Assembly: GCF_016724845.1 (NCBI RefSeq)
Contig: NZ_CP068082.1
Coordinates: 2,852,001-2,916,000 of the forward strand
Direction: 5' to 3'
Source: Sphingobacterium spiritivorum
Lineage (GTDB): Bacteria > Bacteroidota > Bacteroidia > Sphingobacteriales > Sphingobacteriaceae
DNA length: 64,000 nt
Shown here piece after piece: positions 1 through 8,517 of this stretch. The notes below the pieces were generated by a model that saw only the letters and a program-made list of their open reading frames with translations, searched no databases and had not been told where the DNA came from. Every line of letters starts with the position of its first letter. The first letter of the stretch is position 1. Position numbers and translations under genes: made by a program.

Positions 1-1553
1 CGGATAACTGGAGATACAGCCAGTCTTCGGCATTAGATCTGGCAAGCAGAGCGCAGAAAGCAGAAGTGGATACCATGTTGTCGGAGCGTAAAAAAGATAA
101 GAAAGAACCCGAATTTGATCGAGAGACCTGGGTGAATAATGTAAAAAACAGATATGAGAAGGCTATTCCTAAAAATCAGGTAACTTACGATTCTATTCAT
201 CAGATTGTTCATGATGACCTGATCAAAATAGGTAATATTTACCGGGATTACACCAAAGATCCGACAGAAGCTATTAAAGCCTATGAAAACTTCCTCGACC
301 GCTATCCGAATACTCCGGCTGCTGCTGAAGTGTATTTCTCCTTATACCGTATGTATGAAGGAATAGATAAAACGAAATCTTTGGCTTATAAAAATAAACT
401 CATCACTTTATTCCCGAATACCATACATGCCCATGTTGCACAGGATCCGTATTACCTGGATAAGGTAAAACGCGATAAGGAGACGCTCGATAAAGCATAC
501 GCCCGTATCTTTGATCTGTACGCAAACGGAGACCATGTAGCCGTTATCAGTCAGGTAGATCAGGAACTGCAGAATACAGAAGATAAACAGAGTATTGTTG
601 CCCAGCTCCGTTACTTGCAGTCCCTTGCTGTCGGACGGGTAGGACGTGTGGACGATTTTGTGAAGTCCTTGTCAAAAATTGTAACAGACTTTCCAAACGA
701 CAGTCTGGTTACTCCTTTGGCAAAAGAGAATATTTCGTTTGTGAATAAGAATCCGGATATGTTCTATACGCGTGTCAATGCCTTGCAGGACATAAAAAGC
801 GATCGTATAGCTTTTGTGGATGAACCTTCCATGACCCAGTGGCCTGCACTTTCTATTGATGGCGATTACCGTACGGGGGTAGCCTTACCGATCAAAAAAT
901 TGCCGGAGAAAGAAAAACCCAAAGAAAAGGTTGTTGCCAAAGTAGAAGAGAAAAAGATTCCTGAAAAGAAAGAGGAGCCTGTTGTAAAGGCGGAAGAGAA
1001 GAAACCTGTGGAAGTACCTAAGGTAGAAGAGCCAAAACCGGAGGAGAAAGTAGCTGTCACCGAACTTAACTCCGGGGAGGTGAAAACTAAGGTGGGAGTC
1101 AACGGCGAGATTAATACCAATGTGGAATTAAAGGGACTGGATGTCAAACCCGGACAGGCAAAGATTGATCTGGGACCAAATGATTACCGTGACAAACAAT
1201 TGTTACCGGATAAAGGCGTTTACTTTTATGTGATTAACGTGGAGAATGCAACAGTCAATCTGGCGCCAAGCCGATATGGTATAGGTCAGTTTAACAGGAC
1301 AAGATATAATCAGGCTCGTATAGAACATATTCTGAGAAATATCAATGGTGAAAATCAATTGATTTTCGTTGGTCCGTTCAATTCTTATGAGGAAGTAAAA
1401 GCTTATGAAACAAGAATTTCACCTTTGATTCCGGATATTATGAAGATACCTTTCGAAATTTATAATACTTTTGTAGCGACAAAAGAGACGATTGGCACGT
1501 TAACTGATGGTATTCAAATTAAAAATTATCAAAAAGTTTATTCGGAACAATAG
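1..1553 (+). CDS. TPR-repeat protein, PorW/SprE-like, 3' part (5' end outside window)
   Basis: The reading frame is open from base 3 with no stop, so the gene begins left of the window; the GTG at 66 is internal. TPR-like helices cover the first ~200 visible residues (for example the stretch around YEKAIPKNQ and the DPTEAIKAYENFLDRYPNTPAAAE repeat core). A Lys/Glu/Pro-rich linker follows at about residues 275-330 after base 66. The C-terminal domain carries the string YFYVINV, then GIGQFNRTRYNQ and LIFVGPFNSYEEV. From memory this resembles the end of SprE/PorW, a periplasmic TPR lipoprotein of type IX secretion and gliding. That assignment is inference; the TPR content is seen directly. The penicillin-binding protein gene starts 23 bp downstream on the same strand, so co-transcription is likely. 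Confidence 0.8.
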   Translation, partial: DNWRYSQSSALDLASRAQKAEVDTMLSERKKDKKEPEFDRETWVNNVKNRYEKAIPKNQVTYDSIHQIVHDDLIKIGNIYRDYTKDPTEAIKAYENFLDRYPNTPAAAEVYFSLYRMYEGIDKTKSLAYKNKLITLFPNTIHAHVAQDPYYLDKVKRDKETLDKAYARIFDLYANGDHVAVISQVDQELQNTEDKQSIVAQLRYLQSLAVGRVGRVDDFVKSLSKIVTDFPNDSLVTPLAKENISFVNKNPDMFYTRVNALQDIKSDRIAFVDEPSMTQWPALSIDGDYRTGVALPIKKLPEKEKPKEKVVAKVEEKKIPEKKEEPVVKAEEKKPVEVPKVEEPKPEEKVAVTELNSGEVKTKVGVNGEINTNVELKGLDVKPGQAKIDLGPNDYRDKQLLPDKGVYFYVINVENATVNLAPSRYGIGQFNRTRYNQARIEHILRNINGENQLIFVGPFNSYEEVKAYETRISPLIPDIMKIPFEIYNTFVATKETIGTLTDGIQIKNYQKVYSEQ

Positions 1554-1576
1554 GATCTGCTATTGGAAATATTAGT

Positions 1577-3820
1577 ATGAGAAGAGTATCAAAAAACAGT
1601 AAACTCACTGAAGAGGATATTAAGAAGTATACACGCAATTTTTGGACGATTATTATTGCTTGTGTAGCTTTTGGATTTTTGTTTATCCTGAGTGTAAGGT
1701 TAGGTGTATTTGGAAAATTGCCTTCTTTTCAGGATTTGGAGAATCCCAAAAGTAATCTTGCTTCCGAGGTGTTGACCGAGGACAATAAAGTATTGGGGAC
1801 GTATTATGTTCAGAACAGGTCTAACGTAAAGTATAGTGAGTTGTCTCCTTATCTTGTACAAGCACTGATCGCTACAGAAGATAAACGCTTCTACAAACAT
1901 GCCGGTATTGATTATTGGCGTACGATGACAGTGATCTTTCATACGATGACGGGAAATAAGCAGGGGGGGAGTACAATTACCCAGCAGCTGGCTTTGAATC
2001 TGTTTTCAGATGGTAGAGCAAAAAGCTTTTCCAAACGTATTTTTCAGAAGTTTCAAGAATGGGTTACAGCAGTTCGGTTAGAGCGTAATTATACCAAAGA
2101 AGAAATCATTACGATGTATTTTAATACCGTAGATTTTGGTGCTTACAATACTTTTGGTATCAAATCCGCTGCACGTACATATTTTAATACCACTCCGGAC
2201 AAACTGACTGCCGAGCAGGCTGCATTGCTGGTAGGTATGCTAAAGGGACCGGGGGTATATTCACCGGTAAGATATCCGGAGAATGCTTTGGGACGTCGTA
2301 ACGTTGTCCTGAATAATATGTACAATGAAAGTTTTATTACAAAAGCTGAAGAAACCGAAAGTGCAGCCAAGCCACTTGGACTGCAGTTGAAGATCTCCAA
2401 TTACGGAGAAGGACTGGCGCCATATTTCAGAGCCGTACTAAAAGAGGAGATCAAAAAAGAGTTTGCCCGTCTGTCTATTACCAAATCGGATGGTACACCA
2501 TACGATCTGGACAGAGATGGACTGAAAATATATTCGACGATCAACTATACCATGCAGCAATATGCGGAAGAAGCACAGAAAAGAGCAATGAAGGAGTTGC
2601 AGGGAGCTTTTGATCGTCAATGGAAAGGAAGAACACCTTTCTCAGGGAAGAATGCGCAACTGTTGATTTCGGGGATGAAACGTTCAGATCGCTACCGTAT
2701 GATGAAAGATCTGGGTGCTTCTGAAGAAGAAATTAAAAAAGCATTCAATACCAAGGTTCCAATGAATGTCTTTACCTGGAGAGGAAGTGTGGATACGGTC
2801 ATGACACCTATGGATTCTATCAAGTATAACAAGTTGTTTCTCCGAAATGCCATGATGTCTATGGAACCGCAAACCGGCTACATAAAAGCATGGGTAGGTG
2901 GAATTAATTTTGAACACTTTAAATATGATCAGGTTAAGTTGGGTACACGTCAGGTCGGTTCCACCGCAAAACCGTTTACCTATGCAGTCGCTGTAGATAA
3001 TGGCTATTCTCCATGTTACAGCGTCCCTAATTTTCAACAGACGTATGGCAACTGGACGCCAAGAGGAACAGTGCAGGGCGGCAATCCCATTACACTTAAG
3101 AAAGCACTGGCTTATTCACAGAACTATGCTACGGCATATCTGATCAATGAAGTAGGGGCAAGTGCTGTAGCGAATCTGACTCAGAAAATGGGAATTACCT
3201 CTAAAGTACCTTCTTATCCGTCTATTGCACTGGGAGCTTATGAAGCTTCTGTATTTGATATGGTAGGTGCATATTCCGCATTTGTAAATAGCGGTACATG
3301 GGTAGAGCCTACTATGATCATGCGCATAGAAGATAAGAGTGGGACAACGATATATGAAAAGGCTCCTAAAGTTGTTAAAGCACTGAACAGCGAAACGGCT
3401 TATATCATGGTGGATATGTTAAAAGGAGTTGTAGACGGCGGTACCGCTACCCGTATCAAATGGTTCTATAAACTTAACTATCCAATAGGAGGTAAAACAG
3501 GTACGACAAATGATAACTCAGATGCCTGGTTTATCGGAGTGACTCCTCAATTGGTGACCGGTGTATGGACAGGAGCAGAAGACAGAGGTATCAGTTTCTA
3601 CAGTACCAACGAAGGGCAAGGCGCGCGTGCAGCGATGCCTGTGTTTGCTTACTATATGCAAAAAGTCTACGGAGACAGTAAACTGAAATATACGAAAGAA
3701 GATTTTCCGCTTCCGGCAGGAGGATTGACCCGTGAACTGGATTGCGGTAAATATGCTCCGTTTAATGGTACAGGACCTGCTACAGATGAAAATCTGGATG
3801 ATGATCGGTTAGGTTTTTAA
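1577..3820 (+). CDS. Class A penicillin-binding protein (PBP1A-type transglycosylase/transpeptidase)
   Basis: This bifunctional enzyme polymerises and cross-links peptidoglycan at the outer face of the inner membrane. The 747-aa protein has a short cytoplasmic N-terminus, one membrane helix at about residues 24-44, and a GT51 transglycosylase domain with the EDKRFYKHAGID and GGSTITQQLALNLF motifs. The transpeptidase domain follows with the active-site SxxK (STAK in VGSTAKPFTYA), SxN (SQN in AYSQNYATAYLIN) and KTG (GGKTGTTND) motifs. Length and motif order match PBP1A family members. It follows the TPR protein by 23 bp and ends just before a strong hairpin terminator, so the two genes probably form the end of one operon. 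Confidence 0.95.
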   Translation: MRRVSKNSKLTEEDIKKYTRNFWTIIIACVAFGFLFILSVRLGVFGKLPSFQDLENPKSNLASEVLTEDNKVLGTYYVQNRSNVKYSELSPYLVQALIATEDKRFYKHAGIDYWRTMTVIFHTMTGNKQGGSTITQQLALNLFSDGRAKSFSKRIFQKFQEWVTAVRLERNYTKEEIITMYFNTVDFGAYNTFGIKSAARTYFNTTPDKLTAEQAALLVGMLKGPGVYSPVRYPENALGRRNVVLNNMYNESFITKAEETESAAKPLGLQLKISNYGEGLAPYFRAVLKEEIKKEFARLSITKSDGTPYDLDRDGLKIYSTINYTMQQYAEEAQKRAMKELQGAFDRQWKGRTPFSGKNAQLLISGMKRSDRYRMMKDLGASEEEIKKAFNTKVPMNVFTWRGSVDTVMTPMDSIKYNKLFLRNAMMSMEPQTGYIKAWVGGINFEHFKYDQVKLGTRQVGSTAKPFTYAVAVDNGYSPCYSVPNFQQTYGNWTPRGTVQGGNPITLKKALAYSQNYATAYLINEVGASAVANLTQKMGITSKVPSYPSIALGAYEASVFDMVGAYSAFVNSGTWVEPTMIMRIEDKSGTTIYEKAPKVVKALNSETAYIMVDMLKGVVDGGTATRIKWFYKLNYPIGGKTGTTNDNSDAWFIGVTPQLVTGVWTGAEDRGISFYSTNEGQGARAAMPVFAYYMQKVYGDSKLKYTKEDFPLPAGGLTRELDCGKYAPFNGTGPATDENLDDDRLGF

Positions 3821-3839
3821 TTATTTAAAATAAGATACG

Positions 3840-3888
3840 ATGCCAACTGTCAGATTTTTCCGAAATTTGATAGTTGGCATATTTTTTT
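3840..3888 (+). terminator. Rho-independent terminator after the PBP gene
   Basis: An 18-bp stem (ATGCCAACT... paired with ...AGTTGGCAT, with two G-U pairs) encloses a 5-nt loop and is followed by A then seven T. It lies between the PBP stop at 3820 and the uvrC ATG at 3891. Confidence 0.85.
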
Positions 3889-3890
3889 GA

Positions 3891-5702
3891 ATGAGCTCAT
3901 TTGACTATAAAGAAGAATTAAAGCGTATTCCGCACAAACCGGGTGTTTATCAATATTTTGATAAGCAGGATGAGCTGATCTATATCGGTAAAGCAAAAGA
4001 TCTGCGTAATCGAGTCGGATCTTACTTTGTCAATGATAATCAGCTAAGTGGTAAAACGCGGGTACTTGTACGAAAAATTAATCGTATTGCTTTTACTATT
4101 GTAGATACGGAGATCGATGCCTGGTTATTGGAGAACAATCTGATAAAAAAGCATAAGCCTAAGTATAATGTGATGCTCAAGGATGATAAGACTTATCCCT
4201 GGATTGTCATCAAGCAGGAACGTTTTCCCAGAGTATTCTGGACAAGAAAATATATCAAGGATGGTTCCCGTTATTTTGGGCCATATGCCTCAGTCGGTAT
4301 GATGCACACGGTACTCGATGTGATCAGAGAATTGTTTCCGCTGCGTACCTGCAATCTGTCATTGACGGACGATAATATTCGCACAGGTAAATTCAAAGTC
4401 TGTCTGGAATATCAGATTGGCAACTGTAAAGGGCCATGTGAAGGTTATCAGTCAGAAGAGGATTATGATCAGAATCTGGATGATATCAAAGATATTCTGA
4501 ATGGTAAGATTGCCGTGGTCACTAATCGTCTTAAACAACAGATCGATACAGCGGTTGGAGCATTGAACTTTGAACTGGCTCATGCGCTCAAGTCCAAATT
4601 GGATAAGCTGGATTATTACCAAAGTAAATCTACAGTCGTCAATTCTTCTATTACAAATGTGGATGTGTTCAGTATTGCTTCGGATCAGAGTTATGCATTT
4701 GTCAACTTTCTGAAAGTAATGAACGGCGTGATTATCCAGACGCAGACCTTAGAAATGAAGCGTCGTCTGGATGAAACCGATGTCGAACTACTGGCGCTGG
4801 CAATTCCGGAAATTAGAAATCGTTTTAAGAGCGCCTCCAGAGAGATTATCGTGCCTTTTGATATGGATATCGAAGGAGATGATAATATTAAGTTTACGGT
4901 GCCCAAATTAGGTGAAAAACGCAAATTGCTGGACTTGTCTCTTAAGAATGTCGCTTATTTCAAAAAAGAACGCTTATTGCATTATGAAAGATTAAATCCG
5001 GATCTCAAAACAGAGCGTATTCTGACCCAGATGCAAAAGGATCTTCGGATGAATGTTCTTCCTCAGCATATCGAATGTTTTGATAACTCCAATATACAGG
5101 GTAATTTCCCCGTGTCTGCGATCGTGGTGTTTAAAGATGCGAAACCTTCCAAGAAAGATTACAGACATTTTAATGTGAAGACTGTCGTTGGTCCCAATGA
5201 TTTTGCGACAATGGAGGAAGCTGTTTTCAGACGGTACAGAAGATTATTGGATGAAGATCAGCCATTGCCACAGTTGATTATTATTGACGGGGGTAAAGGA
5301 CAGTTAGGTGCAGCATTGAAAAGCCTGAGGTTGCTGGGGATTGAGAAGCAGGTGACAGTCATTGGTATAGCTAAACGTCTCGAGGAACTGTATTATCCCG
5401 GAGATCAGTATCCGCTTTATCTGGATAAAAAATCAGAAACACTCAAAATTATCCAACATCTCCGTGACGAAGCGCATCGCTTTGGGATTACTTTTCACCG
5501 GAATCAGAGAAGCCGGAAGACTTTTGTCTCCGAATTGGAGAATATCCCGGGAGTAGGCAAGACTTCTGTTGACAAGTTACTGAAAACATTTAAATCGGTC
5601 AGAAAAGTCAAAGAGGCGAGTGACGAGGAACTAAAAAAAGTGCTTAACCTGAAACAGGTAAAAGCACTTCGTGAATATTTTCAGGACGATACCCCTGATT
5701 AG
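3891..5702 (+). CDS. uvrC: UvrABC excinuclease subunit C
   Basis: UvrC makes both incisions in nucleotide excision repair after UvrA/UvrB damage recognition. The 603-aa length is typical. The N-terminal GIY-YIG nuclease has GVY at 18-20, YIG at 31-33 and an Arg in the following helix (DLRNR). A UvrB-binding UVR helix pair lies near residues 205-245. The RNase H-like endonuclease domain includes HIECFDNSNIQG and the IIIDGGKGQLGAA motif. A helix-hairpin-helix pair closes the protein (ENIPGVGKTSVDKLL). The gene starts three bases after the upstream terminator, so its promoter is either within that terminator region or transcription reads through. It converges with era and overlaps its stop codon by 4 bp. 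Confidence 0.97.
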   Translation: MSSFDYKEELKRIPHKPGVYQYFDKQDELIYIGKAKDLRNRVGSYFVNDNQLSGKTRVLVRKINRIAFTIVDTEIDAWLLENNLIKKHKPKYNVMLKDDKTYPWIVIKQERFPRVFWTRKYIKDGSRYFGPYASVGMMHTVLDVIRELFPLRTCNLSLTDDNIRTGKFKVCLEYQIGNCKGPCEGYQSEEDYDQNLDDIKDILNGKIAVVTNRLKQQIDTAVGALNFELAHALKSKLDKLDYYQSKSTVVNSSITNVDVFSIASDQSYAFVNFLKVMNGVIIQTQTLEMKRRLDETDVELLALAIPEIRNRFKSASREIIVPFDMDIEGDDNIKFTVPKLGEKRKLLDLSLKNVAYFKKERLLHYERLNPDLKTERILTQMQKDLRMNVLPQHIECFDNSNIQGNFPVSAIVVFKDAKPSKKDYRHFNVKTVVGPNDFATMEEAVFRRYRRLLDEDQPLPQLIIIDGGKGQLGAALKSLRLLGIEKQVTVIGIAKRLEELYYPGDQYPLYLDKKSETLKIIQHLRDEAHRFGITFHRNQRSRKTFVSELENIPGVGKTSVDKLLKTFKSVRKVKEASDEELKKVLNLKQVKALREYFQDDTPD

Positions 5703-6577
5703 TCATCATATCCGAATCTTTTCAGGTAGTTTTTCTTACTTCTCCAATCCGGGATGACTTTGACAAAGATTTCCAGAAAGACCTTGCCTCCTATAAATTC
5801 TTCTATGTCCTGACGGGCATATGTACCTACTTTTTTGATCATTTCTCCGGCTTTTCCGATCAGGATGTTCTTTTGAGAATCGCGTTCAACAATAATTTCA
5901 GCTGCGATTCTGGTGATTTTTGGTTCTTCTTTGTAAGAAGTAATAATGACCTCAGTACTGTAAGGAATCTCCTTGTCATATAGTTTGAAGACTTTTTCAC
6001 GAATCATCTCAGAAACGAAAAAACGCATAGATTTGTCCGTTAGCTCGTCCTTTTCATAGTATGGAGCATGCTCCGGAAGCTTCTCTTTGATGTATTCCAT
6101 AATAGCCACCACATTGTGCTGGAGCAAGGCTGAAATAGCAAATATGGTGTCCGGATTTAACTTTTCTTTCCAGAACTCGATTTTTGCTTTTACATCTTCC
6201 TCTGTAGATTTATCTATTTTGTTAATCAGAACCGCAACAGGAGAAGAAGTTTTTCTTAATTTTTCGATAACATCATTTTCATCATATTTTTCGTTGATGT
6301 CCGTAACAAAAAGAATAATATCCGCATCAATTAGTGATCCCTGGACAAAATTCATCATAGATTCTTGTAAAGAATAGTTGGGTTTGATGACTCCGGGAGT
6401 GTCCGAAAAGACAATTTGATGGTTTTCATCGTTGACAATACCAATTATCCGGTGTCTTGTTGTTTGAGCTTTTGGTGTGATGATTGACATCTTTTCACCT
6501 ACTAAAGCGTTCATTAGCGTAGACTTACCTGCGTTGGGCTTACCAATGATACTTACGAAACCTGCTTTGTGCGACAT
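5699..6577 (-). CDS. era: GTPase Era (16S rRNA binding, 30S assembly)
   Basis: Era is a GTPase with a KH domain that binds the 3' end of 16S rRNA during 30S maturation. The 292-aa protein shows G1 (GKPNAGKS, residues 12-19), the G2 region QTTRHR, G3 (DTPG), G4 (NKID) and a G5-like ISAL. The C-terminal KH domain carries the GxxG loop in LIGKAGEMIKKVG. The start at 6577 leaves the usual short N-terminus before the P-loop. It converges on uvrC with a 4-bp overlap. The initiator tRNA genes begin about 120 bp upstream on the opposite strand. Confidence 0.96.
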   Translation of the reverse strand: MSHKAGFVSIIGKPNAGKSTLMNALVGEKMSIITPKAQTTRHRIIGIVNDENHQIVFSDTPGVIKPNYSLQESMMNFVQGSLIDADIILFVTDINEKYDENDVIEKLRKTSSPVAVLINKIDKSTEEDVKAKIEFWKEKLNPDTIFAISALLQHNVVAIMEYIKEKLPEHAPYYEKDELTDKSMRFFVSEMIREKVFKLYDKEIPYSTEVIITSYKEEPKITRIAAEIIVERDSQKNILIGKAGEMIKKVGTYARQDIEEFIGGKVFLEIFVKVIPDWRSKKNYLKRFGYDD

Positions 6578-6617
6578 TTTTTTTTAAATTATATTAGGAA
6601 TACAAAGAAACAAAATA

Positions 6618-6625
6618 TATCTTTG
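6618..6625 (+). promoter_or_regulatory. Possible -7 box upstream of the initiator tRNA genes
   Basis: TATCTTTG fits the Bacteroidota -7 consensus TAnnTTTG and lies about 70 bp before the first tRNA-fMet. No clear -33 TTG is seen at the expected spacing, so this is tentative. Confidence 0.35.
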
Positions 6626-6694
6626 TACTCCAATTAGAAAAGGACGTTATATTGGTTTCTGAATATAAGAACCCAATTTTGAAATAAAATATAT

Positions 6695-6766
<72 letters not shown>

Positions 6767-6773
6767 CTAAAAA

Positions 6774-6794
6774 GGGTTAGCGCAAGGCTAACCC
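6774..6794 (+). other. Hairpin after tRNA-fMet copy 1
   Basis: GGGTTAGC/GCTAACCC forms an 8-bp stem with a 5-nt loop. It has no following T-run, so it may be a processing or weak termination structure. A related hairpin follows the degenerate tRNA copy at 6896-6914, which suggests that tRNA plus hairpin was duplicated as a cassette. Confidence 0.5.
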
Positions 6795-6813
6795 AAAAAT
6801 ATTAATCGCATAT

Positions 6814-6890
6814 TGCGGGGTGAAGTGTTCTTCAGAACATAGGGTTCATATCCGCCAGTTGGCGGACATCAGTTGAGTCTGATATTCACC
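6814..6890 (+). pseudogene. Degenerate initiator-tRNA-like copy containing a near-palindrome
   Basis: This stretch starts like the flanking tRNA-fMet genes (TATTGCGGGGTG) and ends with T-arm-like sequence (CATCAGTTGAGTCTG). The D-arm and anticodon arm are scrambled. After a TTCATA string that resembles the tRNA anticodon loop sits TCCGCCAGTTGGCGGA (6851-6866), one base away from the palindrome found in every GIY-YIG unit downstream. The outer ends can still pair (GGTGAA with TTCACC). The T-loop has lost a base and the acceptor 3' strand no longer matches GCGGGG, so it is unlikely to be charged. It could instead encode a structured non-tRNA RNA. Confidence 0.6.
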
Positions 6891-6895
6891 TAAAG

Positions 6896-6914
6896 AGTTA
6901 GCTAAAGGCTAACT
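6896..6914 (+). other. Hairpin after the degenerate tRNA copy
   Basis: AGTTAGC/GCTAACT forms a 7-bp stem with a 5-nt loop. It is related in sequence to the hairpin at 6774-6794. Confidence 0.45.
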
Positions 6915-6934
6915 AAATTTGAAATAAGATATAT

Positions 6935-7006
<72 letters not shown>

Positions 7007-7014
7007 CTCATTGA

Positions 7015-7044
7015 AGCTTCAGTTTACGGACTGAGGCTTTTTTT
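7015..7044 (+). terminator. Rho-independent terminator after tRNA-fMet copy 2, repeated in every unit
   Basis: AGCTTCAGT/ACTGAGGCT forms a 9-bp stem (one G-U pair) with a TTACGG loop, followed by a run of T. Further copies lie at 7378-7407, 7741-7770, 8104-8133, 8467-8496, 8830-8859 and 9194-9223. Each stands just upstream of a GIY-YIG gene, so read-through from the tRNA promoter into the nuclease genes should be limited. Confidence 0.85.
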
Positions 7045-7065
7045 GTTTAAGTAGTATTGATTTCT

Positions 7066-7311
7066 ATGTTTACGGTTTATGTTCTGTATTCCGGTGTTTA
7101 TGATAAGATTTATATCGGTATGACTTCAGATTTGCCATCTCGTCTGCTTTCTCATAATGAATTAGGGACTAAGGGTTGGACAATCCGTTACCGGCCGTGG
7201 GAGTTGCTTTATACAGAAGAATATGCCACTAAATCAGAAGCACTGAAGCGGGAACAGGAATTGAAAAGTTATCAGGGGAGATTGTTTATCCGGAGCTTAC
7301 TGAAAGGGTAG
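7066..7311 (+). CDS. Single-domain GIY-YIG nuclease, array copy 1
   Basis: This 81-aa protein is a complete minimal GIY-YIG domain. The VYVLYS strand stands in the GIY position and KIYIG in the YIG position. An Arg lies in the next helix (SDLPSRLLSHN), and the catalytic-type Glu is in the KSEALKREQELK helix. The basic tail is GRLFIRSLLKG. The family includes UPF0213/YhbQ-like proteins, often misnamed as UvrC-like. The ATG at 7066 starts the domain directly; a TTG nine bases earlier would add three residues. There is no evident ribosome-binding site. The TAG stop falls in a GGGTAG that lines up with the GGTAG of the tRNA D-loop. Substrate and role are unknown; DNA cleavage is expected from the family. 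Confidence 0.85.
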   Translation: MFTVYVLYSGVYDKIYIGMTSDLPSRLLSHNELGTKGWTIRYRPWELLYTEEYATKSEALKREQELKSYQGRLFIRSLLKG

Positions 7312-7327
7312 TCTTGTCGTGCTCATA

Positions 7328-7343
7328 TCCGCCAGCTGGCGGA
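7328..7343. repeat. 16-bp perfect palindrome closing each array unit
   Basis: TCCGCCAGCTGGCGGA equals its own reverse complement. Identical copies lie at 7691-7706, 8054-8069, 8417-8432, 8780-8795 and 9144-9159, and a one-base variant lies at 6851-6866. Each sits between a CTCATA string resembling the tRNA anticodon loop and the tRNA T-arm sequence. That makes it a candidate recognition or cleavage site for the neighbouring nuclease, or a REP-like unit. Confidence 0.9.
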
Positions 7344-7428
7344 CATCAGTTCGAGTCTGGTCCCCGCTACTCATTGAAGCTTCAGTTTACGGACTGAGGC
7401 TTTTTTTGTTTAAGTAGTATTGATTTCT

Positions 7429-7674
7429 ATGTTTACGGTTTATGTTCTGTATTCCGGTGTTTATGATAAGATTTATATCGGTATGACTTCAGATTTGCCA
7501 TCTCGTCTGCTTTCTCATAATGAATTAGGGACTAAGGGTTGGACAATCCGTTACCGGCCGTGGGAGTTGCTTTATACAGAAGAATATGCCACTAAATCAG
7601 AAGCACTGAAGCGGGAACAGGCATTGAAAAGTTATCAGGGGAGATTGTTTATCCGGAGCTTACTGAAAGGGTAG
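7429..7674 (+). CDS. Single-domain GIY-YIG nuclease, array copy 2
   Basis: Identical to copy 1 except for Glu to Ala in the KREQALKSY stretch (GAA to GCA). The changed residue is not the Glu of SEALKRE that I take as catalytic, so activity is probably kept. Same ATG, same upstream terminator, and the same downstream tRNA-like remnant and palindrome. Confidence 0.85.
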   Translation: MFTVYVLYSGVYDKIYIGMTSDLPSRLLSHNELGTKGWTIRYRPWELLYTEEYATKSEALKREQALKSYQGRLFIRSLLKG

Positions 7675-7791
7675 TCTTGTCGTGCTCATATCCGCCAGCT
7701 GGCGGACATCAGTTCGAGTCTGGTCCCCGCTACTCATTGAAGCTTCAGTTTACGGACTGAGGCTTTTTTTGTTTAAGTAGTATTGATTTCT

Positions 7792-8037
7792 ATGTTTACG
7801 GTTTATGTTCTGTATTCCGGTGTTTATGATAAGATTTATATCGGTATGACTTCAGATTTGCCATCTCGTCTGCTTTCTCATAATGAATTAGGGACTAAGG
7901 GTTGGACAATCCGTTACCGGCCGTGGGAGTTGCTTTATACAGAAGAATATGCCACTAAATCAGAAGCACTGAAGCGGGAACAGGAATTGAAAAGTTATCA
8001 GGGGAGATTGTTTATCCGGAGCTTACTGAAAGGGTAG
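7792..8037 (+). CDS. Single-domain GIY-YIG nuclease, array copy 3
   Basis: The protein is identical to copy 1 (81 aa, EQELKSY form). The upstream and downstream unit sequence is also unchanged. The open frame is fully preserved, with no sign of decay. Confidence 0.85.
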   Translation: MFTVYVLYSGVYDKIYIGMTSDLPSRLLSHNELGTKGWTIRYRPWELLYTEEYATKSEALKREQELKSYQGRLFIRSLLKG

Positions 8038-8154
8038 TCTTGTCGTGCTCATATCCGCCAGCTGGCGGACATCAGTTCGAGTCTGGTCCCCGCTACTCAT
8101 TGAAGCTTCAGTTTACGGACTGAGGCTTTTTTTGTTTAAGTAGTATTGATTTCT

Positions 8155-8400
8155 ATGTTTACGGTTTATGTTCTGTATTCCGGTGTTTATGATAAGATTT
8201 ATATCGGTATGACTTCAGATTTGCCATCTCGTCTGCTTTCTCATAATGAATTAGGGACTAAGGGTTGGACAATCCGTTACCGGCCGTGGGAGTTGCTTTA
8301 TACAGAAGAATATGCCACTAAATCAGAAGCACTGAAGCGGGAACAGGAATTGAAAAGTTATCAGGGGAGATTGTTTATCCGGAGCTTACTGAAAGGGTAG
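8155..8400 (+). CDS. Single-domain GIY-YIG nuclease, array copy 4
   Basis: The protein is identical to copies 1 and 3. With copies 5 and 6 it repeats the Glu/Ala/Glu order of copies 1-3, as expected if a block of three units was duplicated. Confidence 0.85.
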   Translation: MFTVYVLYSGVYDKIYIGMTSDLPSRLLSHNELGTKGWTIRYRPWELLYTEEYATKSEALKREQELKSYQGRLFIRSLLKG

Positions 8401-8517
8401 TCTTGTCGTGCTCATATCCGCCAGCTGGCGGACATCAGTTCGAGTCTGGTCCCCGCTACTCATTGAAGCTTCAGTTTACGGACTGAGGCTTTTTTTGTTT
8501 AAGTAGTATTGATTTCT

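Noticed and set aside
866..1147. Reverse-strand frame of 93 aa
   Set aside because: It is the antisense shadow of the Lys/Glu/Pro-rich linker in the PorW/SprE-like gene; the Ser/Phe/Thr-rich translation has no family features.
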